Assembly: GCF_914767665.1 (NCBI RefSeq)
Contig: NC_059502.1
Span: forward strand, 8,494,001 to 8,558,000
DNA length: 64,000 bases
Direction of reading: 5' to 3'
DNA from: Harmonia axyridis
Lineage: Eukaryota > Arthropoda > Insecta > Coleoptera > Coccinellidae
In this document: piece after piece, positions 23,985 through 35,361 of the stretch
Layout: each line of letters begins with the position of its first letter
Position numbering within the stretch: the first letter of the stretch is position 1
Notes under the pieces: generated by a model
The model's database searches: none
What the model was told of the DNA's origin: nothing
The model's input: only the letters and a program-made list of their open reading frames with translations
Position numbers and translations under genes: made by a program

Positions 23985-25960
23985 ATCCGCATCAAAAATT
24001 GGTTACGCATACAAATGTCAAGTAATTCTGTGGGTTATTCCATCGAATATTAAAGCAGAAACAAAATATAATGTGTTCTCTACCTAAATTCATTGAAATA
24101 TATGCGCATCAAGAAATTGGTTACGCACACAAATACCACATTCCATCGAATTATAGTGCAGAATCGAAATATAGTGTTTGCAGTACCAAAATTCAGTGAA
24201 ATGTATGCGCATCATAAATTGGTTACACATACAAATGGCAAACAATTCTCTGGGTAATCCTATAGAGTTTCATTGCAGAATGAAAATATACTGTTTGCTC
24301 TACGAAAATCATATGAAAAGTATGCGAATTGAAAATTGGTTACACACACAAATGCCATAGGTTATTCTATCGAATTTCAGTGCAAAAACAAAATACATAT
24401 ATTGTTTGCTCTATAAAAATCCAGGGAAAAGTATACGCATCGAAAATAGGTAATACGCATAAATGCCAAATAATTCTCTAGATTTTAAGTTATTCCATCG
24501 AATTGCAGTGCGGAATCGAGATATAGTGTTTGCACTACCGGAATTCAGTGAAATGTATGCGCATCATAAATTGGTTGCACATACAAATGGCAAACAATTC
24601 TCTGGCTTATCCTATAGAGTTCGAGTGCACAATGAAAATATAGCGTTTGCTCTACGAAAATCATGTGAAAAGTATGCGAATTAAAAATTTGTTACACACA
24701 CAAATGTCATAGGTGATTCTATCAAATTTCAGTGCAAAAACAAAATACATATATTGTTTGCTCTATAAAAATCCAGGGAAAAGTATACGCATCAAAAATT
24801 GGTAATACGCATAAATGCCAAATAATTCTCTAGATTGTAAATTATTCCATCGAATCGCAGTGCGGAATTGAAATATAGTGTTTGCTCTACCAAAACTCTG
24901 TGGAATATATGCGCATCAAGAATCGGTTACACATACAAATAAACAATAATTCCTCAAGTTATTCTATCGAGTTTCAAGTTCGATGAAAATTAAGTGTTGG
25001 CTCTATCGACATTCAGTGGAAAGAGTGCGCATCAAAAATGCTCATACACAAATACCACAGGCTTTCCATCGAATTTGAGTGCAGAATCGAAATATAGTGT
25101 TTGCTCTATAAAAATCCGAAAAAAAGTATGCGCATCAAAAATTAATAATACATACAAATGCCGAATAATTCTCGAGTCTAGGTTATTTAATCTAATTTCA
25201 ATACAGAAACGAAATATAGAGGATACTCTACCAAAATTCAATGGAATATATGTGCATTAAAAGTTGGTTACAAATACAAATAACAAAAAATTTTAGTTTC
25301 TATCGAGTTTCAGTGCAAAATGAACATAAAGTGTGTAAAGTATGCGCATCAAAAATTGATAGTACAGATAACTGACAAATAATTGTTTAGGGTCTGGGTT
25401 ATTCCATCGAATTTCAGTGCAGAATCGAAATATAGTGTTTGCCATACCTAAGTTCTGTGGAATATATGCGAATCAAAAATTGGTTACTGATACAAATAAC
25501 AAATAATTCTCTAGGTTATTATATGGAATTCCAGTGGAGAATGAAAATATAGTGATTGCTCTTCGAAAATTATTTGAAAAGTATGAGAATCAAAAATTGG
25601 TTGCATACATAAATGCCATAGGTTATTCCATCAAATTTCAGTTCAGAATCGAAATATAGTGTTTGCCCCATCAAAAAGCAGAGAAACGCATCAAAAATTG
25701 GTTACGTACGAAAATGCATAATAATTATCTAGAGTCTAGGTTATTTTAACGAATTTCGCTGCAGAATCGAAATATGTGTCTACTTTAGCAACATTCAGTA
25801 AAATTTATGCGCATCAAAAATTGGTACCACATACAAATGACAAATGATTATCTAGGTTATTCTATCGAGTTTCAGTTTAGGATGAAAATTAAGTGTTTGC
25901 CTTGCCGAAATTCAGGGGGAAGTATGCGCATCAAAAATTAATTACGCATATATAATAAAT
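23985..25960. repeat. satellite array, about 115-bp monomer, roughly 17-18 units
   Basis: The motif ATGCGCATCAAAAATTGG (and variants) recurs at about 23992, 24104, 24207, 24322, 24433, 24558, 24675, 24785, 24908, 25028, 25128, 25249, 25343, 25467, 25583, 25688, 25808 and 25924: spacing 94-125 bp, mean near 115. A second constant block is TTATTCCATCGAATTTCAGT with CAGAATCGAAATATAGTGTT. Monomers are well diverged. All frames in the array are by-products of the repeat. Confidence 0.92.
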
Positions 25961-26215
25961 GATGAATATTTTTGGAATTTACATAGTCTCACAGAAGTTG
26001 CATTAACACGATATTATGAAGCTCTTTAAATCAAAACTAACTACCAACTACGAATTGAAAAATACTTGTATACCTATCCTCCTACCTGAATATAATATGT
26101 GGAAAAAAGACGTAAAAGGACAAATCATTCCAAGGGATAATTTAGGGGAAAAAAACATCGAAATTAACCTCACCACTGATAGTTTAAATTTTTTCCTACC
26201 ACATCGACGAATATG
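25961..26215. other. spacer, nothing recognised
   Basis: AT-rich flank of the satellite with a chance-like frame at 26016-26216. Confidence 0.3.
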
Positions 26216-26560
26216 ACGAGCCGTCGCTGACGATAATCAATTTTGGCCAAGATGCGCGGTTTAGCCCCCCTTGGATCTACGCGGGGGCCCGTGTCGAGGG
26301 GCACCCGGCGTGGACCTTCAAAGGCGCCCCCCCAATTGTTTTATCGAATCCTGATGATAATTACATGACAACATGTGGTTTATTGCCGGAATGTTTGGCT
26401 AGAAGATTGGATTTATTATGGGAGTTTCATCTTCGGGGATCGAACACTTAGAGCGATGATGAGATGGTGAATGGGATGGGGTCCAGCGGTTAATCTCTTC
26501 TGGAGATGCGAGGAAGAGAAAGAGAGAGAGAAAAGGTGTGAGAACGTGTTGGTTTTATTT
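26216..26560. promoter_or_regulatory. GC-rich island, candidate conserved non-coding element
   Basis: Includes TTTAGCCCCCCTTGGATCTA and GGCACCCGGCGTGGACCTTC, followed by a purine run GAAGAGAAAGAGAGAGAGAA at about 26512. Single copy, no coding support. Confidence 0.35.
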
Positions 26561-27050
26561 ATTTATTGATGAAAGGTGAATTTGAAAGAGGGTATGAATA
26601 TTTCATTAAACGAATTGGAAAAATAAGAAAAGCACTGAGGTGGAGTCAAGAGTTTTTGTGCGCTGTTTCATTCATATACCAAATGTGCCGTTGGAGACCA
26701 CATAACTGAAAATAGATTTCATATGAGATGCGATTGAAGATCGCCTACCTTCTATAGAATGTTCCCATTTTGATAATAGAAAGAAATCGTGTAGGTATAT
26801 ATGAAGAAATATCAAAGGATGGTTATTATATTTTGATGGATGGTTATTATATTTTGAGTAGTTTTTCAATCTCAAGTCAAGTATTTATTTAACAAGCTAC
26901 TTGATTTTTATCAGTTTTATTGTGTAGTGTTACATCAATACAAAAATGATGAAATGGGAAAAAACCTTGCGAAAAACACTTTTATTTATTAAACTTATTG
27001 TATAAAAGAACCGAAAAAATCAACTTTTTTGAAATAGAAACATATATCGA
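26561..27050. other. intergenic DNA with a short direct duplication
   Basis: At 26814-26865 the stretch GGATGGTTATTATATTTTGA occurs twice in tandem, about 22 bp apart. Otherwise featureless. Confidence 0.4.
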
Positions 27051-27051
27051 A

Positions 27052-27350
27052 TCAATATAAATCAATCAAAATAAAAAATAATAAAAAAATAAAGTTTTCC
27101 AATATTGATAAACCTCCAGGCTTGTTTGATTTCATAATTTTCCATCCAGGATCTAAGACACATGAAGCAACTTTTAGATTTGTCGCCAAACCTATTGTGG
27201 GTTTTTGTAACTGTAAGAGCAGCTCTGGAAACTTGTCTTTCAACAGGAGCTGAAGATGCTGGCGTTGATAAAAAATTCTTGGTCATTTTGGCCAAGTTTG
27301 GGAAGATATTTGTGAAACTACCAAAATCTACCAATAGATTTCAGAGAAAT
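27052..27350 (-). mobile_element. hAT transposase fragment, C-terminal dimerisation domain
   Basis: The minus frame 27062-27334 contains MTKNFLSTPASSAPVERQVS then LTVTKTHNRFGDKS and MCLRSWMENYEIK, the typical hAT C-terminal dimerisation block (usually SxPASSAPVERLFS...T..RNRL). It is close to BED-finger hAT proteins. Only this block survives: no catalytic core, BED finger or terminal repeats were seen. Confidence 0.8.
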
Positions 27351-27369
27351 GTGAAAAAACTACTAATGA

Positions 27370-27800
27370 AGTCACACTGGCAACTGCTTCAGTATCTCGG
27401 CGCTCGAGGAATCCCCTTATTTGGTGTAAGCGCACACAAGATTGCAGAAATATATGCCGTGCAACGCGGGCATATCGAGCTCAAGTAATATCAAGTAGAT
27501 CTGCCTTTGAAAAAAGTCCCAAATACATGGGGGTCAAATTGTTCAATGCTTTGCCAGCTTCACTGAAAAATTTGAAGGATGAGAAAATATTCAAGACCTC
27601 ACTCTCTGAATTGTTGTTGTCTAAATGTATTTATAGTGTTGATGAATATATGTGGAAGATAAATTAGCTTAATTTAGGTTATTTTTTGTATTTGACATAT
27701 CCTATACCTATAGTTGTTGCTGTTGTATATATAATTGATATTGTGTATATGATGTAATAATGGTCTAAAGGATAAATATATATTATTATTATAAATATAT
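27370..27800 (+). mobile_element. LINE fragment, C-terminal end of reverse-transcriptase ORF and 3' tail
   Basis: Broken + frames give SAFEKSPKYMGVKLFNALPA and LKNLKDEKIFKTSLSELLLS, then CIYSVDEYM and a stop near 27667. This is the conserved tail of many insect LINE ORF2 proteins. An AT-rich 3' end with ATATATTATTATTATAAATA repeats follows. It directly abuts the hAT fragment. Confidence 0.65.
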
Positions 27801-27944
27801 ATTATTATTGATATCAAGTCTAGCAATAAATATCGAAAATCAAGTCAAGTCGAGCTCAAGTATGTTATTTTTCACGAGCTTGATTTTCAAGTCAAGTAGT
27901 TGGTTAAAATGTCAAGTTACTTGGCGGTTGCAGCGCCAAATTTT

Positions 27945-28085
27945 TTTCATGGCATTTTTCACGACGAATCCTCACTTTTGCGGCTGTACATCCTCGATAT
28001 CTTAACGAATTTCATCTTTAAGATCTTGAACCGATTGGAGAACATTGGCATTAACCTTGTCTCTCCCCAAAAGTAAAAAGTCTTT
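27945..28085 (-). mobile_element. DD41D-type transposase tail remnant
   Basis: The minus strand reads DKVNANVLQSVQDLKDEIR, stop, DIEDVQPQK and FVVKNAMKKIWRCNRQ: the C-terminus of the same second DD41D family as at 5385-5900. Confidence 0.6.
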
Positions 28086-28983
28086 TGCAGTGAATTTTAA
28101 CAAGTTCAATTGTTGAAGCGCGTAATGGTGTGGTTTTACTATCAAAAGACGACAACTTCAAAAGTGTCAGCAGCCTAGATAGATCCGCTTTCTTTCAATT
28201 ATCGTGTTTGCGATCTGAAATTGAATTTAACGATTCTCTATCAGTTAATCCCATATTTAAACATTGTTTGAACTACTTCCTGTTCGGTATTCGGTTATCA
28301 AAGAAATTTCGGACGGTATGATAGTGTCTTGTTACGAAGAACAAACGAAATTTCTCTATCTGCTATTTAATCTGATTATGGCCTAAGTAAAAGCACTTGT
28401 AATTCAGCAAAACCATCAAAAGTAACAGTTTCTTTGTTAATGTCACAAAATAAATTTGATTAATATTTATCAGTGATAGTGAATGGTGAATTTGTATTAT
28501 TTATGTACTGTCTGCTTCTTTCAGATTTATTGGCTCCATTCATCTAGCGCCTAATTTATCTCTTCTATAAGCGTCAGCAAATATACTCGACAAAGTTATT
28601 ATCGTTATTTCAACTTGACATACTAATATCTCCAATTATCATTGATCCTAATTTGAATAAACACCTAATACAAAGTTTGTGTTCCATTGAAGAATGTCCG
28701 CCACTTTGGTATATCATTTTCACTGATAAACCTTTGGAATATTTCGGAGAAAAAATGTAATCGTTCTAGAATTATCATAGTTTACGTTTCGGAACAGACA
28801 AATCAATAAACTGCAAATATTTTCGGTAAATAAAAATTCGGTCGGATTTTTTGTCTCTGGAATATCAGGTTATTGCTTATCGATATTCTTCTGGATATTT
28901 CTATCTTTCTAAGTTATGCTATGCACACAAAATTTGGCACTATGCTTGAAACTGTTATTTTTTCATAAACGCAAAGTCTAACT
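28086..28983. other. intergenic DNA, nothing recognised
   Basis: AT-rich; no repeats shared with the rest of the window were noticed. Confidence 0.3.
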
Positions 28984-30431
28984 CAGAGTGATAAACATAG
29001 ACAGAGGGAGCATATGTCATTTTCAGTAAGCAAATTTTTGATGTTCCATCAACGTTTCATATTAACTCAAAATAGACTGCGCAAAAAAATTAACGCACAT
29101 TATGGAAATCTCAAATTTATTCTACAACTGAAGGTGTTCTCAATGATAATTATTTTTATCAGAATTATGCATGCATATGTTATCCACTTTCAACGTTTTT
29201 CTTCAATACAGATGTTTTTTCCCAGCAGGAATAAGAAAAGATGAGATTATCAGATTTTTAATGTATTGGCTCCATTCTGAAATCAGTTGTTCTCGATCAA
29301 TAGTTTTTCTTTCGTTTGATTTTCTACACTCGATCGCTATGCAACACAAAACACGCAATTTGGCCCAAGGAATGTGCCCAAGCGGTAGTTTTGCGAGAAG
29401 AAGGGTGGACATACACAAAAATTGCAGAAAGGTTTGGAGTTTCCCAAACAAGTGTGGCAAGAGGCCCAGCTCTTACCCCAGCCCATCGAAGGGCGCGTTT
29501 GGATTTCGCGAGAGAGCATATCCATTGGGAAGACGCTGATTGGGAAAGAGTTCTCTTCACAGATGAGTCTAGATTCTGCCTCTACCATTGTGATCGACGT
29601 TTCCTTGTATACAGACGTCCACATGAAAGATATGCTCAGCGCAATTTCCTGAATACTACTGGTTTTGGGGGAGGATCGATTATGGTATGGGGTGAAATAT
29701 CTTTGACAGCTCGCACAGACCTAGTGGTAGTTGATAATGGAGCTATGAATGCTGATAGGTATATAAGGAACATTCTTGAAGAGCATGTAGTGCCATTTGC
29801 CCCATACATTGGTGAAAATTTCATTTTTATGGACGATAATGCCAGACCCCAACGTGCGCGCATCTTTCAGGAGCACCTTGAAGAGGTTGAAGTCTCTCGA
29901 ATGGAATGGCCAGCAAGAAGTCCAGATCTCAATCCGATTGAGCAGGTTTGGGACAACCTCAATAGAAGGCTGAGAAGTTCAGAAAATCATCCAGCTACTC
30001 TTAATGACTTAGGAATCCAACTCAGAGAAATCTGGGAAGGATTCGATCAGAACATTTTAAGATCACTCATTTTGAGTATGAACCGTCGTTGCCGAACTGT
30101 AATCAACGCAAGGGGTGGAAATACCAAGTATTAAATCACTTATCAGCATTCCAGTATTTTGCAAATTGTTTATTTCTCTTCTTTCACATAAGATTCGGTG
30201 AAATCCTGAATTTTTCTTCCATTTAATGTGTCTTGTTTCGTTCAAAACCTTCCCGAGAGAACATAAAAAATTAGTTAAAAAGTCAATGTAGAGTTAACTT
30301 TCATTAAAATTTAGATTTTCAGAATGTGCGTTAATTTTTTTGCGCAGTGTATATCACAATCCGGCAACGTAATCTAACCATGTTGGGGACATGTGAAAAT
30401 TTCGTTTTCTTCCTCTATCGAAGTTAATTAC
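28984..30431 (+). mobile_element. G-MITE copy 3, split by a Tc1 insertion
   Basis: Left part 28984-29074 (GAGTGATAAACATAGACAG, then CATATGTCATTTTCAGTAAG) has lost an internal stretch. Right part 30350-30431 (CCGGCAACGTAATCTAACCA to TTCCTCTATCG) matches the MITE right end with a decayed terminus. The Tc1 element lies between, at a TA. Confidence 0.8.
29075..30349 (+). mobile_element. Tc1-family element (DD34E), nearly complete ends, defective transposase
   Basis: A 1275-bp element with TA on both sides and inverted ends of about 26 bp (CTGCGCAAAAAAATTAACGC at the left, GCGTTAATTTTTTTGCGCAG at the right). Transposase runs from about 29338 to the stop at 30132-30134. The catalytic triad is present: LFTDESRFCLYHCDRRFLVY (first Asp), FIFMDDNARPQRARIF (second) and SPDLNPIEQVWDNL (Glu), with 34 residues between. 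Defects: a one-base shift after MQHKTRNL near 29360, and an in-frame loss of roughly 75-80 codons that joins the first helix-turn-helix (IAERFGVSQTSVAR) directly to GPALTPAHRRARLDFAREHI. The 2nd helix-turn-helix is missing. With clean ends and mostly open frame it is among the youngest insertions here. Confidence 0.93.
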
Positions 30432-31110
30432 TTAATGAACTCGATCAGATCTGTAGTCAAAGAAATATTAGGTGTTTATTTTCTAATATTCTTTTTGAAT
30501 TTGTAGAAGAAATAAACGTTTCACAATCAATTCAGCACTCAAAAACTAAAACTCAGTATACTTCCTGAGTAATTTTCTGAAATACCCCGACGTTGGTGTT
30601 TTCGCTGAGAAGATCACACCCCACAGCGTGTGAAATACATTTCTCGAAAATCCTCCTTTCTAGGTGTTCTTTTTTCACGTCATCCGATGCAGGAAATATG
30701 TATATGTAAGTTCAAGCAGGAGAATGCGAGACAGATGCACTACCGAGAAGGATATGGTAACGCTCCATTTCAACTTGTCTTGGGCTAAATGAGTACGATT
30801 TGTTATATCTTCTGCGGACCTAATCTAATCTAAGAAAGTCACGGTTCAATTATCACGTCGTGGAACGGTTAAATATCGCTAAAACAAAATGGAAATATAT
30901 CAAGATACCGATATGCATCTGGAGCGTAGCAAACGTTATTTTGTGAGTTTGCACACACACACAGGGAGTTGATGTGGAAATTTACGGCTCACTGCTTGGA
31001 TGGACAAACGCATATTTGACTTACTATCTTCTGTGTGAGATGTTCGAAGATTAAGTGAGGAGTTATGCAGATGAAAATAGCAAATAACGAATAGCAATAA
31101 CAATTAACTA
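30432..31110. other. intergenic DNA, possible regulatory block
   Basis: Moderately GC-richer between 30580 and 30900; otherwise nothing recognised. An (AC)-rich run CACACACACACAGG lies near 30951. Confidence 0.3.
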
Positions 31111-32039
31111 AAGGGTGATTTTTTTAGAGCTAAAGAACTTTAAATTGCAATAAAACAACGATGGATTATTCGATTACATGAATTTTATTTATCCGCAAGG
31201 TAATCTTGTGGCATTACATTTTAAATATGATTTCTGGCATATGATCGCCACGGCTGGCTCGGATGTAGTCCAATCTGGACGTCCAATTTTCGATGACTTT
31301 TTCCAACATTTGTGGCCGTATATCGGCAATAACACGGCGAATGTTGTCTTCCAAATGGTCAAGGGTTTGTGGCTTATCCGCATAGACTAATGACTTTACA
31401 TATCCCCACAGAAAGTAGTCTAGCGGTGTTAAATCACAAAATGTTGGAGGCCAATTCACAGGTCCAAAACGTGAAATTAGGCGGTCACCAAACGTGTATT
31501 TCAATAAATCGATTGTGGCACGAGCTGTGTGACATGTTGCGCCGTCTTGTTGGAACCACAGCTCCTGGACATCATGGTTGTTCAATTCAAAAATGAAAAA
31601 GTTAGTAATCATGGCTCTATACCGATCACCATTGACTGTAACGTTCTGGCCATCATCGTTTTTGAAGAAGTACGGACCAATAATTCCACCAGCCCATAAA
31701 GCGCACCAAATAGTTAGTTTTTCTGGATGTAACGGTATTTCGACAAACACTTGAGGAGTAGCTTCACTCCAAATGCGGCAGTTTTGTTTGTTGACGTAGC
31801 CATTCAACCAAAAGTGCGCTTCATCGCTAAACAAAATTCGCTCATGAAAATCGGGAACAACGGCTCATCTCATTTCGAAATAAAATTGCACTATTTGCAA
31901 GCGTTGTTCAGGCGTGAGTCTATTCATGATGAATTGCCAAACCAAACTGAGAATAAGTCACTTGACAGCTGTTGTATCGGTCGCCATCTTGAACAGAAAT
32001 GCCAACGTAAACTTATATACCTCGAAAAAAAACACCCTA
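31111..32039 (-). mobile_element. DD41D element, copy 2, internally deleted
   Basis: Flanked by TA, ends AAGGGTGATTTTTTTAGAGC and inverted CTCGAAAAAAAACACCCT. The minus frame 31214-31834 keeps the whole catalytic region (MFSDEAHFWLNGYVNKQNCR, WFQQDGATCHTARATIDLLK, CDLTPLDYFLWGYVKSLVY) and the C-terminus ending PEIIFKM. The N-terminal domain is deleted at a junction different from that of copy 1: here VPDFHERILFSDE remains just before the catalytic domain, after a stop. The best-preserved DDE frame of the four copies. Confidence 0.9.
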
Positions 32040-32236
32040 TATTAGCATTTAAAAGTCAAGGGTTGAATTTCGTATTTTCTATCGAAAGTCTTCATACAGC
32101 AAAATATCAGTTATCATTTTGAAAATAATTGAAAGAAGTGGACAGTTTTTTTACATTAATTGTTGATAGATGACGTTTTCGATATTGTGCGAAACAAGTG
32201 CGTTTGATATCTGTGTATTAATGAAAGTAATAAATA

Positions 32237-32410
32237 TACTTCTTTATTTCGAATAAAGCTTACGAATAAGATGCTCAACTGATATGTAATAGTGTCTAAA
32301 TACAATTTAGTGGTGACCTTTCTAATCTGTCATTGAAAAAATCCCCAAGATTTAAAGTTTTATAATCGATGTTTTCGAGTTCCTTTGAATTATTTATATT
32401 TTTAATGCTA
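32237..32410. repeat. 174-bp direct repeat, left copy
   Basis: Begins TACTTCTTTATTTCGAATAA and ends TTTTTAATGCTA. A second copy (33080-33259) lies on the other side of the DD41D insertion. Only point differences and a short internal expansion separate them. Confidence 0.88.
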
Positions 32411-33079
32411 AAGGGTGTTTTTTTAGAGCTATAGAACTTTAAATTGCAATTAAACAACGATGGATTATTCGATTGACATTAATTTTATTTATCCGCAAGA
32501 TAATCTTGTGGCATTACATTTTAAATTACATTTCTGGCATATGACCGCCACGGCTGGCTCGGATGTAGTCCAATCTGGACGTCCAATTTTCGATGACTTT
32601 TTTCCAACATTTGTGGCCGTATATCGGCAATAACACAGCGAATGTTGTCTTCCAAATGGTCAAGGGTTTGTGGCTTATACGCATAGACCAATGACTTCAC
32701 ATAGCCCCACAGAAAGTAGTCTAGCGGTGTTAAATCACAAGATCTTGGAGGCCAATTCACAGGTTCAAAACGTGAAATTAGGCGGTCACCAAATGTGTCT
32801 TTCAATAAATCGATTGTGGCACGCGCTGTGTGACATGTTGCGCCGTCTTTTTTGAACCACAGCTCCTGGACATCATGGTTGTTCAATTCAGGAATGAAAA
32901 AGTTAGTAATCATGGCTCTATACCGATCACCATTGACTGTAACGTTCTGGCAATCATCATTTTTGAAGAAGTACGGACCAATAATTCCACCAGCCGATAA
33001 AACGCACCAAACAGTCAGTTTTTCTGGATGTAACGGAAATGCCAACTTAAAGTTATATACCTCGAAAAAAAACGCGCGT
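32411..33079 (-). mobile_element. DD41D element, copy 3, short deletion form
   Basis: 669 bp between TA dinucleotides; ends AAGGGTGTTTTTTTAGAGCT and AAAAAACGCGCGT (mutated). The minus frame 32521-33045 runs from HPEKLTVWCVLSAGGIIGPY through LWFKKDGATCHTARATIDLL to the PLDYFLWGYV third Asp. The first Asp and everything N-terminal are deleted. Non-autonomous. Confidence 0.88.
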
Positions 33080-33259
33080 TACTTCTTTATTTCGAATAAA
33101 GCTTACGAATAAGGTACCCAACTGATATAAAATAGTGTCTAAATACAATTTAGTGGTAACCTTTCTATTCTGTCATTGAAAAAATCCCCACGATTAAAGT
33201 TTTATAATCGATGTTTTTGAGTACCCTTGAATTATTATTTATTTATATTTTTAATGCTA
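33080..33259. repeat. 174-bp direct repeat, right copy
   Basis: Same sequence as 32237-32410 (for example GATAATAGTGTCTAAATAC-like and GTTTTATAATCGATGTTTT blocks), directly after the DD41D right end. Confidence 0.88.
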
Positions 33260-33334
33260 TAGGTACTGTAATTTACTGAAAATTCTGATAGGTGAAAGTT
33301 TCTTTTCAATATTTAACAAAAATGAGAATATTAA

Positions 33335-33605
33335 AAAAAAATCGATGGATGTTTATTTCATTGTAATAAGGAAGGTATGCCATGAACCATAGAAAACGAT
33401 ATCAGCCAAAAGGTGTTAAATCACAAGATCTCGGTGGCCAATTGTAATCCCTTCATGGAGAAATAACAGGGCGAGGAAACTTTTCTTGTAAAATTGTGAT
33501 TATTTCGTTACTTGTGTGACACGTAGAGCCGTCTTGTGTAAAATACACGTCGTTCAAATCAATATTTTCCAATTCTACGGTGTATTTGGTGTAATGTCAT
33601 TTGTG
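33335..33605 (-). mobile_element. DD41D-type remnant (second family), catalytic fragment
   Basis: The minus strand shows LNDVYFTQDGSTCHTS (second catalytic Asp) and, after a break, WPPRSCDL. The right part (GGATGTTTATTTCATTGTAA) matches the remnant at 5385. Heavily deleted. Confidence 0.55.
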
Positions 33606-33634
33606 GAATGCCAAATTCCCAAGATAACTCGATC

Positions 33635-33737
33635 TCAGGGTAATAAACATAGTTAGTTTAGGGGGAGCATATGTCATTTTCAGTAAGCAAATTTTCTTCC
33701 CAACATGAACTATCAAATTTGACATGAAGCGCGCGGA
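33635..33737 (+). mobile_element. G-MITE copy 4, fragment
   Basis: Left end only: GGTAATAAACATAGTTAG, an extra TTTAG, then CATATGTCATTTTCAGTAAG and CATGAAGCGCGCGGATTC. Truncated at about 33737. Confidence 0.8.
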
Positions 33738-34619
33738 TTCAATATTTACGTTTTTTTTTCCAAATTTCGAGTTCAAAATTTTCATGAACTGGGAGGTCTA
33801 CGAACAATCGGTAAGCGGTGTTAGGATGAATGATCCCCAATTAGCCGAATTTCGCACTCACCTGAAAATTTTTTCAACGAAAAAGTTCTCGATTTTCCAT
33901 TTGACTAGAATCAACAATCTAGTTGGTTGATCCAGACAAAACAATTGAATAACTGAAAAGCGCAAAACTACAACAATCACAAACAAAGATCTATTATTCA
34001 TTCAGAGATATCAAATTTCGAATATGACTTTTATATAGAACTGATAAACTCTTGTGTGCAGCATATTTTACATCTGGACCCTCAAAACAATTCGAATCTC
34101 TCTAATCCCATCGAAAAATAATCTCAAATTACAAACAAAACTGCTTCGGCCTAAAAAAATCGCATTCGCTAAACCTGAAACTACAATAACAAACTCGAAA
34201 AAAACACAGATTGACACTGCCCTGAGGCATATTTCTCATTAATCGCATGTAATGCATGGGAAATTCTAACATTTGGACATATGAGTATAGGACACATGTG
34301 TTACACATGTCCCAAAACCACATGTTAACAATCTTGAGCCTCTGATTGATAACGTCAGTGACCCGTGGCCGAGAAGCTTTGAGTTTCGGCAATCAATCGT
34401 CGAAACGTCAAATCTAATAGCTTTATGTGGAAGATTGTAGATGTGACAGGGTAAAGAAAAATTGGTCCACGGTTATGTGACAGAAAACCTCTGAAATGAT
34501 GAGAATACTCTACTTATGAATAACAGATTATAGTTTCCTGTTCTTCGGCTTGTAAATATTTTATCAATTCAGTATAATATTGTGTATTCTTATTATCTAT
34601 TTATGGATCTAAAAGATTT
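33738..34619. other. intergenic DNA, nothing recognised
   Basis: AT-rich with chance frames; around 34250-34330 there is a short self-complementary stretch (CACATGTGTTACACATGT). Confidence 0.3.
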
Positions 34620-35225
34620 ATACAGGGTGTTTCCTAAACATGCGGCAAAAATTCAGGGGGTTGTTCCTTGGACTATTTTAAGCATGTTTTGTCCTTGGAT
34701 GATTTTTGAAAAACCTCTTCGTTTCGAAGATACAGGGCGAACAACATTTTTCATATTTTTAAAATTAATAATAGTTTAAATAAAAATGCGTACCGCACTG
34801 TGTTTACTAAGTAGGTACAATTTATTTTTAAATTTGTTTAACAACATTCCAATTACTAAAAACGGCCAGTTTTTTGACTGAAAATTGATAAGTGCAGATG
34901 GTAAAGGAATACAGATTAAACACGGTTTTCATTTGAATTCGTTTTGTGATGTATTAGCAATTTTTAGGCAAAAAACTGGCCGTTTTTAGTAATTGGAATG
35001 TTGTTGAACAAATTTAAAAATAAATTGTACCTACTTAGTAAACACAGTGCGGTACGCATTTTTATTTAAACTATTATTAATTTTAAAAATATGAAAAATG
35101 TTGTTCGCCCTGTATCTTCGAAACAAAGAGGTTTTTCAAAAATCATCCAAGGACAAAATATTCTTAGAATAGTCCAAGGAACAACCCCCTGAATTTTTGC
35201 CGCATGTTTAGGAAACACCCTGTAT
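34620..35225. mobile_element. FB-3 foldback element copy 2, near-palindrome
   Basis: Left arm 34620-34889 is repeated in inverted orientation at 34958-35225, about 270 bp each and nearly identical, around a 68-bp spacer. Ends TACAGGGTGTTTCCTAAACA and its inverse, at TA. The transposase tail present in copies 1 and 3 is absent. A transcript would form a long hairpin. Confidence 0.92.
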
Positions 35226-35261
35226 ATTATAGATATTCTTTTTTGGAAATTTCAGTTCATG

Positions 35262-35361
35262 GCTTGTTGAGTCACTCCCAATTATCCTGCCAATTCTTGT
35301 TGCATTTGACACGAGTCTTGATCAAGTGATTCCTCCAATTCTTCATCTTCGAAAACCTTCT
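35262..35361 (-). mobile_element. Mar-A mariner fragment, copy 7
   Basis: About 100 bp equivalent to the N-terminal DNA-binding segment (FEDEELEESLDQDSCQMQQE, then LAG-IIGSDSTSH). Both sides are truncated; it lies about 37 bp from the FB-3 palindrome. Confidence 0.7.

Noticed and set aside
24178..25260. Several + and - open frames of 60-88 codons
   Set aside because: They lie inside the satellite and repeat with it; composition follows the monomer, not protein selection.
23985..25960. CRISPR-like array
   Set aside because: The whole 115-bp unit is repeated and diverges along its length; there is no constant repeat with unique spacers, and the genome is eukaryotic.
29171..29539. 122-codon + frame and opposing minus frames over the Tc1 element
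   Set aside because: Shadow frames of the transposase; the real frame is the one with the DD34E triad.
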